From contig JAFLBZ010000005.1 in NCBI GenBank assembly GCA_017303715.1, positions 1 to 64,000 on the forward strand: DNA of 64,000 nt, given 5' to 3'. Below, in pieces: positions 17,529 to 25,569 of the stretch (its first letter is position 1; every line of letters starts with the position of its first letter). Below the pieces are notes generated by a model that was given only the letters and a program-made list of their open reading frames with translations, was not told the origin of the DNA and made no database searches. Source of the stretch: Rhodothermia bacterium (GTDB taxonomy: Bacteria > Bacteroidota > Rhodothermia > Rhodothermales > UBA2364). The position numbers and the translations under genes are program-made.

Positions 17529-18500
17529 ATGTGTGATCGCGATGAAACGGCAAAAATCATTATTCGTGAGGAACGAATTTCTCGGCAAGACCTGATCGGG
17601 CATCTGGACTGCTCTTCCAGACAAGTTGATCGCTTCATCCAGTATTTTTTGAGGGAAGACATGATTAAAAAAGAAAAAGTGGGCAAAGAGGTGTATTATG
17701 TATTAAATCCAGACCAACGACAACCAGCATTGTCTCTAATCCGTGCCACCCAAAATGAGCAATTGGTTTTGTTAATGGCCCTGAATGCCGCAAGGCAACA
17801 ATTAATGCGCACGCCATTGGCGAAGGACGCAAATCGGCTATTACATGCGGTGAACCAGCAACTGGAAATAGAAGAAGCGGAAATAGAGGATTTGCAAGAA
17901 GACCTTGTTGGTTTCCGATTGGGCGATCCTCCATTAGAGGAAATGCATCCCGATGTTTTCTTTGCTGTACATAAGGCCAAAAAAGAAAATAAAACCCTTA
18001 CCATTACCTATCAAACCGGAAGAAGTGGGCTGATTACTCGAAACCGTAAAGTGGATCCCGTTTTAATCAACTTGTCTTCATGGACGTTTGTGGCATGGTG
18101 CCATAAAAAGGGTAAACATTTAGACTTTAAGTTTTCGAGGGTGTTGGAGGTATCGCCGGAGATGGAACAGGCACGCCTGCGCCCTTTTAATCCTCAAAAA
18201 CACTTCCAAGATCGCTTTAGCCATTTGGCCGGAAATACACGCTATACCCTGACCTTGATCGTGGCTCCAGAGGTGGCTACGTATTTCAAAACCAAAAAAT
18301 ACCACGTCTCGCAAAACATCCTCGCCGAACATGAGGATGGCAGTCTAACGGTGCGTTTTGTGGTGATAAACGATGACGAAGTCGCGTCCTTTCTCCGCTC
18401 CTGGGGACCTAAAGTTGAGGTGGTAGCACCACTCAAAATGCGGAAAAGGCTATTGGAGGAGGCCGAAGCTGTTGCAGAGAAGTACAAAAAACTGCATTAA
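17529..18500 (+). CDS. WYL-domain transcriptional regulator of the CRISPR locus
   Basis: This is a 323-residue DNA-binding regulator. Residues 1-60 form a winged helix-turn-helix (ISRQDLIGHLDCSSRQVDRFIQYFL is the recognition part). A WYL ligand-binding domain covers about 150-230: LTITYQTGRSG, then SSWTFVAWCHKKG in the position of the name-giving W-Y-L, then LDFKFSRVLEV. The Y is replaced by T. The last 90 residues (YTLTLIVAPEVATYF through SFLRSWGPKVEVVAP) form the C-terminal WCX extension. WYL proteins sense ligands, often nucleotides or single-stranded nucleic acid, and several control CRISPR operons. Its position 88 bp upstream of cas6, same strand, and the palindrome at 17425-17465 support that role. 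Confidence 0.85.
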   Translation: MCDRDETAKIIIREERISRQDLIGHLDCSSRQVDRFIQYFLREDMIKKEKVGKEVYYVLNPDQRQPALSLIRATQNEQLVLLMALNAARQQLMRTPLAKDANRLLHAVNQQLEIEEAEIEDLQEDLVGFRLGDPPLEEMHPDVFFAVHKAKKENKTLTITYQTGRSGLITRNRKVDPVLINLSSWTFVAWCHKKGKHLDFKFSRVLEVSPEMEQARLRPFNPQKHFQDRFSHLAGNTRYTLTLIVAPEVATYFKTKKYHVSQNILAEHEDGSLTVRFVVINDDEVASFLRSWGPKVEVVAPLKMRKRLLEEAEAVAEKYKKLH

Positions 18501-18588
18501 AACAATGACTTAGGCAAAATCTTCTGCGGAAGTTTTTCCTATGCCCTATACACAACCAAAAACTTTAATTGAACCAAGAGGTATCCGC

Positions 18589-19278
18589 ATGAGAATCGAA
18601 ATTAAAGCGACTGTTCCGCGTGGCGGGATAGAATTTAACTATGTTTATAAGCTAAAAGGTGTGCTCCATAAATGGACAGGAAGGGATGAAAACCTACATG
18701 ATGCCCAATCTTTTTATAGCTTCGGGACGCTTAACAATAGCCGTATTGTAGATGATAAACTGATGTTTAATGGCTATGTGATGTGGCAACTGAGCTTTTG
18801 GGATATCGAGGTGGCGAAACGGGCCTTGCTCGGTATGATGCGCGATCCGAGGATGTTTGACGGCATTATGGTCATCGAGGCACGCGAATGCCCAACCCCC
18901 AACTTCGGTACGTCTTTCCGGTTTTGGGCGGATAGCCCCATTTTGGTGCGTGAAAAAAATGAACAAGGAAAACCAGTATATCTCACATGGGACAACCCAC
19001 ATACCGACGACGTGCTCACCACCTCTTTCCGCCGGAAATTAGCAAATGCTGGCTTCACCGGGGAAGACTTGGAAGCCGTTGTAACTTTTGATCGCGAATA
19101 CCCTAAGGCCAAAACCCGCCTGATACAATATAAAAACCTGCAACATAAAGCCAATGCCTGCCCCGTCTGGGTGCATGGCTCGCCCGAGGTCTTGAAATTT
19201 GCTTGGCTCGCAGGCTTGGGCGACCTCACTGGCAGTGGGTTCGGGGCCGTTAAAAGCAATGTTACCACAAAAGACTAA
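18589..19278 (+). CDS. cas6: CRISPR pre-crRNA endonuclease Cas6
   Basis: Cas6 cleaves the array transcript within each repeat to release crRNAs. The ATG at 18589 (MRIEIKATV) is chosen: it is preceded by AAGAGG at 7-bp spacing and gives the normal RRM-type beta start, while 18541 adds 16 unlikely residues. The protein has 229 residues. ENLHDAQSFYSFGTL near residue 35-48 places His37 where the family has its general acid His. The C-terminal LAGLGDLTGSGFGAVK is the glycine-rich loop diagnostic of Cas6. It is the first gene of the cas operon; cas5 starts 16 bp after its stop. A weak CTTC/GAAG hairpin with T-run (18516-18537) lies between it and the WYL gene. Confidence 0.9.
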   Translation: MRIEIKATVPRGGIEFNYVYKLKGVLHKWTGRDENLHDAQSFYSFGTLNNSRIVDDKLMFNGYVMWQLSFWDIEVAKRALLGMMRDPRMFDGIMVIEARECPTPNFGTSFRFWADSPILVREKNEQGKPVYLTWDNPHTDDVLTTSFRRKLANAGFTGEDLEAVVTFDREYPKAKTRLIQYKNLQHKANACPVWVHGSPEVLKFAWLAGLGDLTGSGFGAVKSNVTTKD

Positions 19279-19294
19279 CGGTCTGGAGATAATT

Positions 19295-20164
19295 ATGCAA
19301 CACACTCTTTTTGATGCCATTGATGAACCAACAATTGGCCAATCGGCACATTCTACATCAAAGGTCGCAGATTTCCCAAATATTGATCTTTCATTTTTTT
19401 TAGAACCGCCTGACCTAACTAAACATGCGATTTTAAAAGTTACCCCCGTCGCTCCTATCTCTTTGAATAGCGAACAGCCGGGTACGTATTACCAAAGCTT
19501 GTATAAGCCCACTTACAACATGCTCTATGGGCTTTTAGAAAATGCTTTGGGCATACATCTCCACAACCAAGATCGAAAAGAGATCATTACCTCTTTGAGA
19601 AAGAAAATAGACAAGCGTATTCGTACTTCTGATCGATGGAAAGAAAGCGCTTGGATCAAACAGAATCCTTCGGAAGAATCTTCTAAATCAGGATTCTTCA
19701 GCATCTTACAATTCCATATCGGATTTCGAGAACCCCATGTCATACCTCCATACCTCCGTTTTACAGACCTATGGGCACGGCATGTCCACTCCAATGACAC
19801 CATGTTTCCTAACGGAAGCCGAAATCACGACTACACAATGGATCGTATTCAATCTCTTAAAAGAAGTAAACAAATTAATTTTAGCGATTTAAAAAATGTC
19901 AGCATTAAAACTGCTGAACAATTGCAATCCGTACAATCAGGGGATAGTATTCACCCCAATGCAGTTCGCCCTTGGTATCCGGCCTATTACACGAGTCCTA
20001 CCCCTCGCGAATACATAGATGCCACAGGCGCTTACCAATTCCCATTTGCAAGTACACCTAAAGTGATTCAACAGCTTAAAAACGCCCTACAAGACCCCCA
20101 AGCACCCCTCTATTTGGGTAGTAATGACGGCTGGGTGGAGGTAACTTTGGAGAAACTGACATGA
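19295..20164 (+). CDS. cas5: Cascade subunit Cas5 with N-terminal extension
   Basis: Cas5 binds the 5' handle of the crRNA and caps the Cascade backbone. The ATG at 19295 (MQHTLFDAI) follows a CTGGAG sequence and gives 289 residues; the open frame back to 19199 lies inside cas6. The Cas5 core starts only at about residue 48: ILKVTPVAPISLN, then KPTYNMLYGLLENALGIHL, the standard PTxxxLYGLLxxALG signature. The C-terminal APLYLGSNDGWVEV is also typical. The first 45 residues, rich in Asp, Pro and Ser, have no counterpart in ordinary Cas5 and are longer than usual. The stop overlaps the cas8 start as ATGA, indicating translational coupling. Confidence 0.85.
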   Translation: MQHTLFDAIDEPTIGQSAHSTSKVADFPNIDLSFFLEPPDLTKHAILKVTPVAPISLNSEQPGTYYQSLYKPTYNMLYGLLENALGIHLHNQDRKEIITSLRKKIDKRIRTSDRWKESAWIKQNPSEESSKSGFFSILQFHIGFREPHVIPPYLRFTDLWARHVHSNDTMFPNGSRNHDYTMDRIQSLKRSKQINFSDLKNVSIKTAEQLQSVQSGDSIHPNAVRPWYPAYYTSPTPREYIDATGAYQFPFASTPKVIQQLKNALQDPQAPLYLGSNDGWVEVTLEKLT

Positions 20165-21669
20165 TAAACATTGAACATCCCTATACTCGATACGGTTTGG
20201 CAGTAGCCTTATTCAAAAACCGAATGCATGACATTCCTTCCTCTGAAAAGGAGCTTTGTCAACTTGTTGCCACTTCTTTAAGTGATGCCCTAAATAAAGT
20301 AAAGGTACATACCAAAGACAAGGTTTCCTCTGAAGGGGAGTCCATTTTACGATATGAATTTGTCCCTCGTGAAGCTTTAGGAGAAGGAAAACAAGACTCC
20401 AAAAACTTCTACTTTTTATCTCCCCACGTCATAACAAGTGACAAATCAACAGGCGATTTAATTAAAAGTATTGCAATACTTATGGATAACCTTGAAAGAG
20501 GTTTGGGGAATTTCAACACCAAATTGCAGCGTTCATTTTCTCCATTTACTTCAAAACTTAACCAAGGCAAATCCAGCCTAAGTGAGCCGGTTACAGATTT
20601 AATCTCGGCATCTTTAACGGCACTTGCTACAATTACGCCTTCAAAACCAGCGATGCAGATTGAGTTTAAGAATCAAGGTATGATACCGGATATCAGCTTA
20701 GAGGGAATGATTCTCTTTATTGACTTATTTGAGCGAATGGTATTTAACCAGACGGAAGGGTTGAAAATTGCTACTGTTAAGCCCAAGAGCAAGTACTTTC
20801 GACCTAAAATGCATCGAGGGAATTTTCCAAACGCTCCTTATAGCCCACTTTTTGGACCAATCAGTCTATTGGCGGCAATGGCATCTTGGGCTAAAGAAGC
20901 AGATGCTCTTCATGATTTTGAAAAAGTTCTTGCTGAGATTGTTAAGAACTCAATATATCTGGTTAGTTACGAAGGCAATCTCATGAGCCAACAAAAAATT
21001 GGCTCTCATGTTTATCGTCTTGCCCTGAGGTACAACCTTACGAATATTATTCAAGGGTTATCTCAGGTAAGTTTATACAATGAAGACGACAACAAACCCG
21101 ACAATCCCAAGCGCCAACTCTTCTTTATGATGGCAGGTCGCTTCCTCCAGTTGTATTCACCCGCTGCCTTTCAGGACTTTTTGGCTTTTCGAGGGCAGTA
21201 TCATAACAATTTTACACCTATCCTTGAGGATTACTTTATGAATGAGCATAGCATCACCCCAGAATTAGTACAGTCAGCAAGAGCATTTGGAGCTTTTCTG
21301 AATCGAGTAGCCTACCATGCTGCAAAAGCGGAAACCGATGAAAGAAAAACCAAGCGAACGCTTCATGAAGCAAAATCCAGATTCTTGGCTGAGCTAGAAA
21401 GCGTCGTCATGAACGCAAAGCAAACTTCCGAAATTTTTGCTCTGGTCAATATTCGAGCGGGTCGGATGTCTGAAATGGATGGCCCCAATGCGGCGTATCC
21501 ATTTATGGAGGCTGCACTGACGGGTCTTATTGACAAAAAGACTACACAAAATATGGTATTGGCCTTTATGCGACTGCGTAGCTCTACAGAAAGTCAGGAT
21601 GTGAAAGGTCAAGATGAATCACTTAGCGAAGATGCCTCAGAGTCCTCTTTTGAAGACCCTGAAGAATAA
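20161..21669 (+). CDS. cas8: Divergent Cascade large subunit Cas8
   Basis: This 502-residue protein is called Cas8 mainly from position (coupled to cas5, followed by cas7 and cas3) and size. In Cascade, Cas8 recognises the PAM and recruits Cas3. The N-terminal two thirds is alpha/beta with KFYFLSPHVI-like segments (here KNFYFLSPHVIT near residue 80). It has almost no cysteine and no CxxC pairs, so the zinc finger seen in many Cas8a/b proteins is absent. Residues from about 360 to 475 are purely helical and look like a small-subunit (Cas11) module; residues 476-502 are an acidic Ser/Glu-rich tail. The subtype is closest to I-B/I-A in gene content. I do not recognise a precise Cas8 family. Confidence 0.75.
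   Translation: MINIEHPYTRYGLAVALFKNRMHDIPSSEKELCQLVATSLSDALNKVKVHTKDKVSSEGESILRYEFVPREALGEGKQDSKNFYFLSPHVITSDKSTGDLIKSIAILMDNLERGLGNFNTKLQRSFSPFTSKLNQGKSSLSEPVTDLISASLTALATITPSKPAMQIEFKNQGMIPDISLEGMILFIDLFERMVFNQTEGLKIATVKPKSKYFRPKMHRGNFPNAPYSPLFGPISLLAAMASWAKEADALHDFEKVLAEIVKNSIYLVSYEGNLMSQQKIGSHVYRLALRYNLTNIIQGLSQVSLYNEDDNKPDNPKRQLFFMMAGRFLQLYSPAAFQDFLAFRGQYHNNFTPILEDYFMNEHSITPELVQSARAFGAFLNRVAYHAAKAETDERKTKRTLHEAKSRFLAELESVVMNAKQTSEIFALVNIRAGRMSEMDGPNAAYPFMEAALTGLIDKKTTQNMVLAFMRLRSSTESQDVKGQDESLSEDASESSFEDPEE
21238..21669 (+). CDS. Candidate small subunit Cas11 from an internal start in cas8
   Basis: An in-frame ATG at 21238 (Met360 of Cas8) is preceded by GAGGA at 21226-21230, leaving a 7-base spacer. 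Translation from it would give a 143-residue all-helical protein beginning MNEHSITPELVQ, ending with the acidic tail of Cas8. Length and fold class match Cas11, which is known to be produced by internal translation within cas8 or cas10d genes in types I-B, I-C and I-D. No separate cas11 gene is present in this operon. The purine-rich site stands out because most genes in this window lack one. This is inference; no expression evidence is available. Confidence 0.5.
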   Translation: MNEHSITPELVQSARAFGAFLNRVAYHAAKAETDERKTKRTLHEAKSRFLAELESVVMNAKQTSEIFALVNIRAGRMSEMDGPNAAYPFMEAALTGLIDKKTTQNMVLAFMRLRSSTESQDVKGQDESLSEDASESSFEDPEE

Positions 21670-21698
21670 TTAATAAACCTCATAAAACAATTAAAAGC

Positions 21699-22610
21699 AT
21701 GAAAAACATTAAAGGTATCTCCATTGTACTCTTGGCTAAAATGGAAAACCATATTGCCAATGGCGGAGAAAAGCTACTCGGAAATGCTTCTTCCATTAAG
21801 CGTCGTCCTGATGGTCGTGTTTATATCTCAGGGCAAATGCAACGTCAAGCACTATTTCGTGCTGTGGAGCGGTTAAACCTCGAAAGTGAAGATCGAGGCG
21901 ATACGTATGTTTCAAATGGTGACGGCATTACCAACCAGATTGAAAAAGATTTACGTGCAGATATGGGCGGCTGGATGCACCCTTCTGGTGGTAACTATTC
22001 TGGAAGAAGAACGGCTCCTATATCAGCTACTTTTGCTGTAGCGCTTGAAGAAAGTGAGCTTGGGCGGGATTTACTTATTCGGCTTAAGCAAAATCCCGAT
22101 ACGGATTCTACCAAGGATCAGGCACTTGCCACACGTGAGTTTAGCCAATCTGATGACATGCAAATGGCTTTTCATTTAGATGTATCTGCGCTTAGTATTA
22201 GCCGCCGATTTAGTTATGCAAACGAACTACATGTAAAGACTGACTTCATCAAACATGTTGATGAAAATGAACGCAACAGACGTGCTAAACTATTCATTAA
22301 TGCAACTCGCTACATCACAGACTACGCTAATCAAGCGCGGAATGCTTCTACGGGCGAACCAATCAAGGTTTTAATTGTCTTGGACACCAAATTGAGCAGA
22401 AAATGTGCCCGATATTTCAGTATGGATGCCATTGAGCAGGAAAATCTAATGGCTGAATTAGAAGATCGCGGTGCGCTCGTTTTTGTTGGGGATGACAAAC
22501 AAACAGGGAAACCTGTTTACAAAGCTTATCAGGAAGCTTTGGCAGCCATTGAAAGTTTGTATGACCCATCTGGGGATGCAGAACCAACACCTTTCTCTGA
22601 AAGCGCATAA
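21699..22610 (+). CDS. cas7: Cascade backbone subunit Cas7 (DevR/Csa2/Cst2 type)
   Basis: Cas7 polymerises along the crRNA spacer to form the Cascade backbone. It has 303 residues. The N-terminal ISIVLLAKMENHIANGGE followed by KRRPDGRVYISGQMQRQALFRAVE matches the DevR-type Cas7 signature (basic residues, then xISGQxxRxALFRA). The segment APISATFAVALEES near residue 105 and DVSALSISRRFSY near 165 are further family marks. It starts 29 bp after cas8 and ends about 90 bp before cas3. The DevR-type Cas7 points to subtype I-B or I-A. The C-terminal tail is acidic and probably disordered. Confidence 0.88.
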   Translation: MKNIKGISIVLLAKMENHIANGGEKLLGNASSIKRRPDGRVYISGQMQRQALFRAVERLNLESEDRGDTYVSNGDGITNQIEKDLRADMGGWMHPSGGNYSGRRTAPISATFAVALEESELGRDLLIRLKQNPDTDSTKDQALATREFSQSDDMQMAFHLDVSALSISRRFSYANELHVKTDFIKHVDENERNRRAKLFINATRYITDYANQARNASTGEPIKVLIVLDTKLSRKCARYFSMDAIEQENLMAELEDRGALVFVGDDKQTGKPVYKAYQEALAAIESLYDPSGDAEPTPFSESA

Positions 22611-22703
22611 CAATAACGATAAAGGGCGTTGGGTTTAAAGAATGCTCAATGCCCTTTCTACACTTCAACGCTCTTTATACATTTTCTTTTCTCCTAAAAT
22701 ACG

Positions 22704-25031
22704 ATGAGCACACTTGCCAAATCATCCGGAATTACCCTACGCCAGCATACAAACCACGTTATTGAAGAAGTTTTGCATATTTTAGATTGTTTCCCATTTA
22801 TAGAAAATAAATATAAACAATTAACGACACTTGACCTTCGAGCCATGTCCTTAAACTGTGCAGAATATCATGACAAAGGAAAAGCCCACAAGACTTGGCA
22901 ATCTGCATGTAAAGCAGACTATGAACAATATGAACGATGGTGTAAACAAACTGATATATCGCCGACGATTGATGCCTATCATCAATATGAGCAATATGCC
23001 CATAAAAATAAAATAGGCAGTAAGCTACTTAGTACAAGGCTTCGTCATGAATTTGCCTCATTAGAATGGCTGGATGCGCAAAAGATAACCTTGTCATGGA
23101 TTGAGCGTGCAGCAATTGCAGCCCATCATGGTAAGCTTGGATATAAATTTGAAGAACGGTGGCTTAATGATGGAAAGTCTTTAAACAAATCTGAAGGACC
23201 TTATAAAAAATTCTGGAATGAGTTTAGAAACCATCAAAATACTGCAAGAACTAAAGATTCATTTATTGAAGCATTAAATAAGCGTTACCAACTTAGCGCT
23301 GTTAGATCACTACTCCAATTAGCTGATACGCGAGCGAGCAGAAAAGAGTCAGGAGGATGGCTCCCTCCTTTCACCCCCTTTCAATACAACTTCCCTCATT
23401 GCGACCAAAATGGAAACCCGTCTTATCGTGGCGTGCAAGCTGTTGTTCAACAGTATTGGGATGAGCCTACCTTAATTCTTAGAGCACCCACAGGTAGTGG
23501 GAAAACGGATGCAAGTTTGTTATGGGCAAAACATCAAATACAAAAGAATCGGGCAGATCGTTTAGTTATTGCGATGCCAACTCGCTTTACTTCAAATGCT
23601 TTATCAATAAACATTAATGAAAGTGTAAGCGATACAGGATTGTACCATTCAAGTGCTTGGTATTCAAGGTTCCAAAAAACAGCGAAGGAGCAAAAGACTG
23701 ATCTAAATAATGCCAAAGAAGTCCACAAATTAGCGCGTCTTTTAAATACCCCAGTAACCGTAAGTACAATAGATCATCTGCTCATCTCACTAACAGGAAC
23801 GAGAGAAGATCACCACGCGATCTTCTTTAATCTTATGAATGCTTGTGTTGTGATTGATGAAGCAGACTTCTATGACCCTTTTGTACAAGCTAATATGGTA
23901 GTTTTGCTGAACGTACTTAAATATTTTCATGTTCCGGTTCTTATCATGAGCGCGACTGTTCCTGCATCCGCAAAAAAATTATACGCAATACCTGTAATTG
24001 CAGAAGATACTAGTCAGATTTATCACGCTAAAGCATCAATTAAGGTCTATGACCATATGTATTCTTTAGATGATCTGAATGAACTGTTAAAATTGGCAAT
24101 GGAACAACCATCTATTATATATGCCAATACGGTTGAGAGGGCTGTTCAGTATTATGATTGGTTTACAGAGCGGGGATTTTTATTCACAAAACTTTACCAT
24201 AGCCGGTTTACAGAACCAGATAAAGCAAGAATTGAAGCCGAACTCATTGAGATGCTTGGAAAAAAAGCTTGGGTAGAAGGTAGTGCAAAAGGTATTGCCA
24301 TCATGACACAAATTGGGGAAATGAGTATCAATATTAGTGCACCATTCATGATAAGCGACCTATGTCCATATGACCGTTTAGCACAGAGAGCAGGGCGCCT
24401 TAACCGTTTTACAGATGATCCCGGACATCTCCATGTTGTCATCCCTTATAAAAACAGTGAACTTTACCCTGCCCCATATGGGTCATATGATTTGAGCCAT
24501 AAAGTTTGGATCGCAGGAAAGGCATTTCAAGCTACTCAGGCAACCATCAAGAACAAGTCCTATGCCCCCGCAGATTTTGTGGACGAGGTCAATAAACTTT
24601 ATCCTATGCCTGAACCGATGTCCGGAAAAATTGAACTCAATGTTAATGCCTTAAATAACCACCTTGAGAATCACTGGATGATTATACCCTTGGCTAAGTT
24701 AGAAGAAGATGCGGAAGAAACGGGGCATTGGAAGAGCAGAGACATTGATCCTCAGTGCAAGGTCTTTGTTAATATTGATGATAATGATGAAATTTATGAT
24801 GAAACAAAAGAGAAATATCGAGTACGTTCATGGGGGGATTTTAGAGGTCTTGAATTAGAATGCGCAATTAGCATTCCTATTTATGAGCGGGATAAAGGTG
24901 CAAAGTCCGATAGAATTATAGCAAGAACCATCCTAATTGATGACGTTGAACTACCGTTTTGGTACGCACCTTATTATGATAAAAACCGTGGATTGTACTT
25001 CGATCATGAACAAAAATCAAACATATACTAA
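22704..25031 (+). CDS. cas3: CRISPR effector nuclease-helicase Cas3
   Basis: Cas3 is recruited by target-bound Cascade, nicks the displaced strand and degrades DNA processively. The 775 residues begin with an HD nuclease domain: QHTNHV near residue 15, EYHDKGKAH near 52 (the HD pair), RHEFAS near 110 and AAHHGKLG near 140. The SF2 helicase follows: APTGSGKTDASL (Walker A) near 260, VVIDEADFYDP (DExD box) near 385, IMSATVP (motif III) near 420 and DRLAQRAGRLNRF (motif VI) near 565. All catalytic motifs are intact. Its base composition is distinctly A+T-richer than cas4, which follows after 1 bp. Confidence 0.95.
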   Translation: MSTLAKSSGITLRQHTNHVIEEVLHILDCFPFIENKYKQLTTLDLRAMSLNCAEYHDKGKAHKTWQSACKADYEQYERWCKQTDISPTIDAYHQYEQYAHKNKIGSKLLSTRLRHEFASLEWLDAQKITLSWIERAAIAAHHGKLGYKFEERWLNDGKSLNKSEGPYKKFWNEFRNHQNTARTKDSFIEALNKRYQLSAVRSLLQLADTRASRKESGGWLPPFTPFQYNFPHCDQNGNPSYRGVQAVVQQYWDEPTLILRAPTGSGKTDASLLWAKHQIQKNRADRLVIAMPTRFTSNALSININESVSDTGLYHSSAWYSRFQKTAKEQKTDLNNAKEVHKLARLLNTPVTVSTIDHLLISLTGTREDHHAIFFNLMNACVVIDEADFYDPFVQANMVVLLNVLKYFHVPVLIMSATVPASAKKLYAIPVIAEDTSQIYHAKASIKVYDHMYSLDDLNELLKLAMEQPSIIYANTVERAVQYYDWFTERGFLFTKLYHSRFTEPDKARIEAELIEMLGKKAWVEGSAKGIAIMTQIGEMSINISAPFMISDLCPYDRLAQRAGRLNRFTDDPGHLHVVIPYKNSELYPAPYGSYDLSHKVWIAGKAFQATQATIKNKSYAPADFVDEVNKLYPMPEPMSGKIELNVNALNNHLENHWMIIPLAKLEEDAEETGHWKSRDIDPQCKVFVNIDDNDEIYDETKEKYRVRSWGDFRGLELECAISIPIYERDKGAKSDRIIARTILIDDVELPFWYAPYYDKNRGLYFDHEQKSNIY

Positions 25032-25032
25032 T

Positions 25033-25548
25033 ATGCAAATTGGTGGTATGCTTTTGGGGTACTACAACCTCTGCCCGAGAAAAGCTTGGTTATCGGCCAG
25101 CGGTATCGAGATGGAGCAGGAGTCCGAGGCGGTGGCATTGGGTCGGTTGTTACATGAGACGTCTTATGAGCGGACGGATAAAGAGGTGCTTTTGGAGGCG
25201 GTTTATCAGGGGGTGACCTTGGTGGGGAAGTTGGATGGGGCAAATCTAAGAGACAAAGTTCTCTATGAAGTCAAGAAAAGCAAATCGGCGGAGGAGTCAC
25301 ATATTTGGCAGATCAAGTTTTATCTGTGGTTATTGGCTTTGTCCGGAAAACCCGAATTTACGGCGGAAATCCGTTATCCTTTGCTACGCAAGACCCAAGA
25401 AGTGGTTTTGGAGGAAGGCGATGCCGAGAAGTTGGGGGAGATGGTGTTGCGGCTTGCCGAGTTGCTACGTGCCGAAACCCCGCCAGACCGGATTCTGCAA
25501 AGGAAGTTCTGTGCCAAGTGTGCTTATGAAGAGTACTGTTATGCGTAA
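25033..25548 (+). CDS. cas4: CRISPR adaptation exonuclease Cas4
   Basis: Cas4 trims prespacers and helps select the PAM end during adaptation. The ATG at 25033 (MQIGGMLLGYYN) starts 1 bp after the cas3 stop and aligns with the short N-terminus usual in Cas4; 25006 would add nine residues overlapping cas3. The protein has 171 residues. One cluster-ligand Cys is in YYNLCPRKAWL and three more are in CAKCAYEEYC at the end, making a complete 4Fe-4S set. The RecB-type nuclease core is visible as LGRLLHE, GKLDG, LYEVKKSKS and HIWQIKFYLWLL (QxxxY). It lies directly before cas1 and cas2. It is visibly G+C-richer than cas3. Confidence 0.92.
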   Translation: MQIGGMLLGYYNLCPRKAWLSASGIEMEQESEAVALGRLLHETSYERTDKEVLLEAVYQGVTLVGKLDGANLRDKVLYEVKKSKSAEESHIWQIKFYLWLLALSGKPEFTAEIRYPLLRKTQEVVLEEGDAEKLGEMVLRLAELLRAETPPDRILQRKFCAKCAYEEYCYA

Positions 25549-25569
25549 ATATTAATAACCATTATTGCA

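Noticed and set aside
18516-18537. CTTC/GAAG hairpin with T-run between the WYL gene and cas6
   Set aside because: The stem is only 4 bp before a mismatch. It may be a weak attenuator but is not strong enough to list as a terminator.
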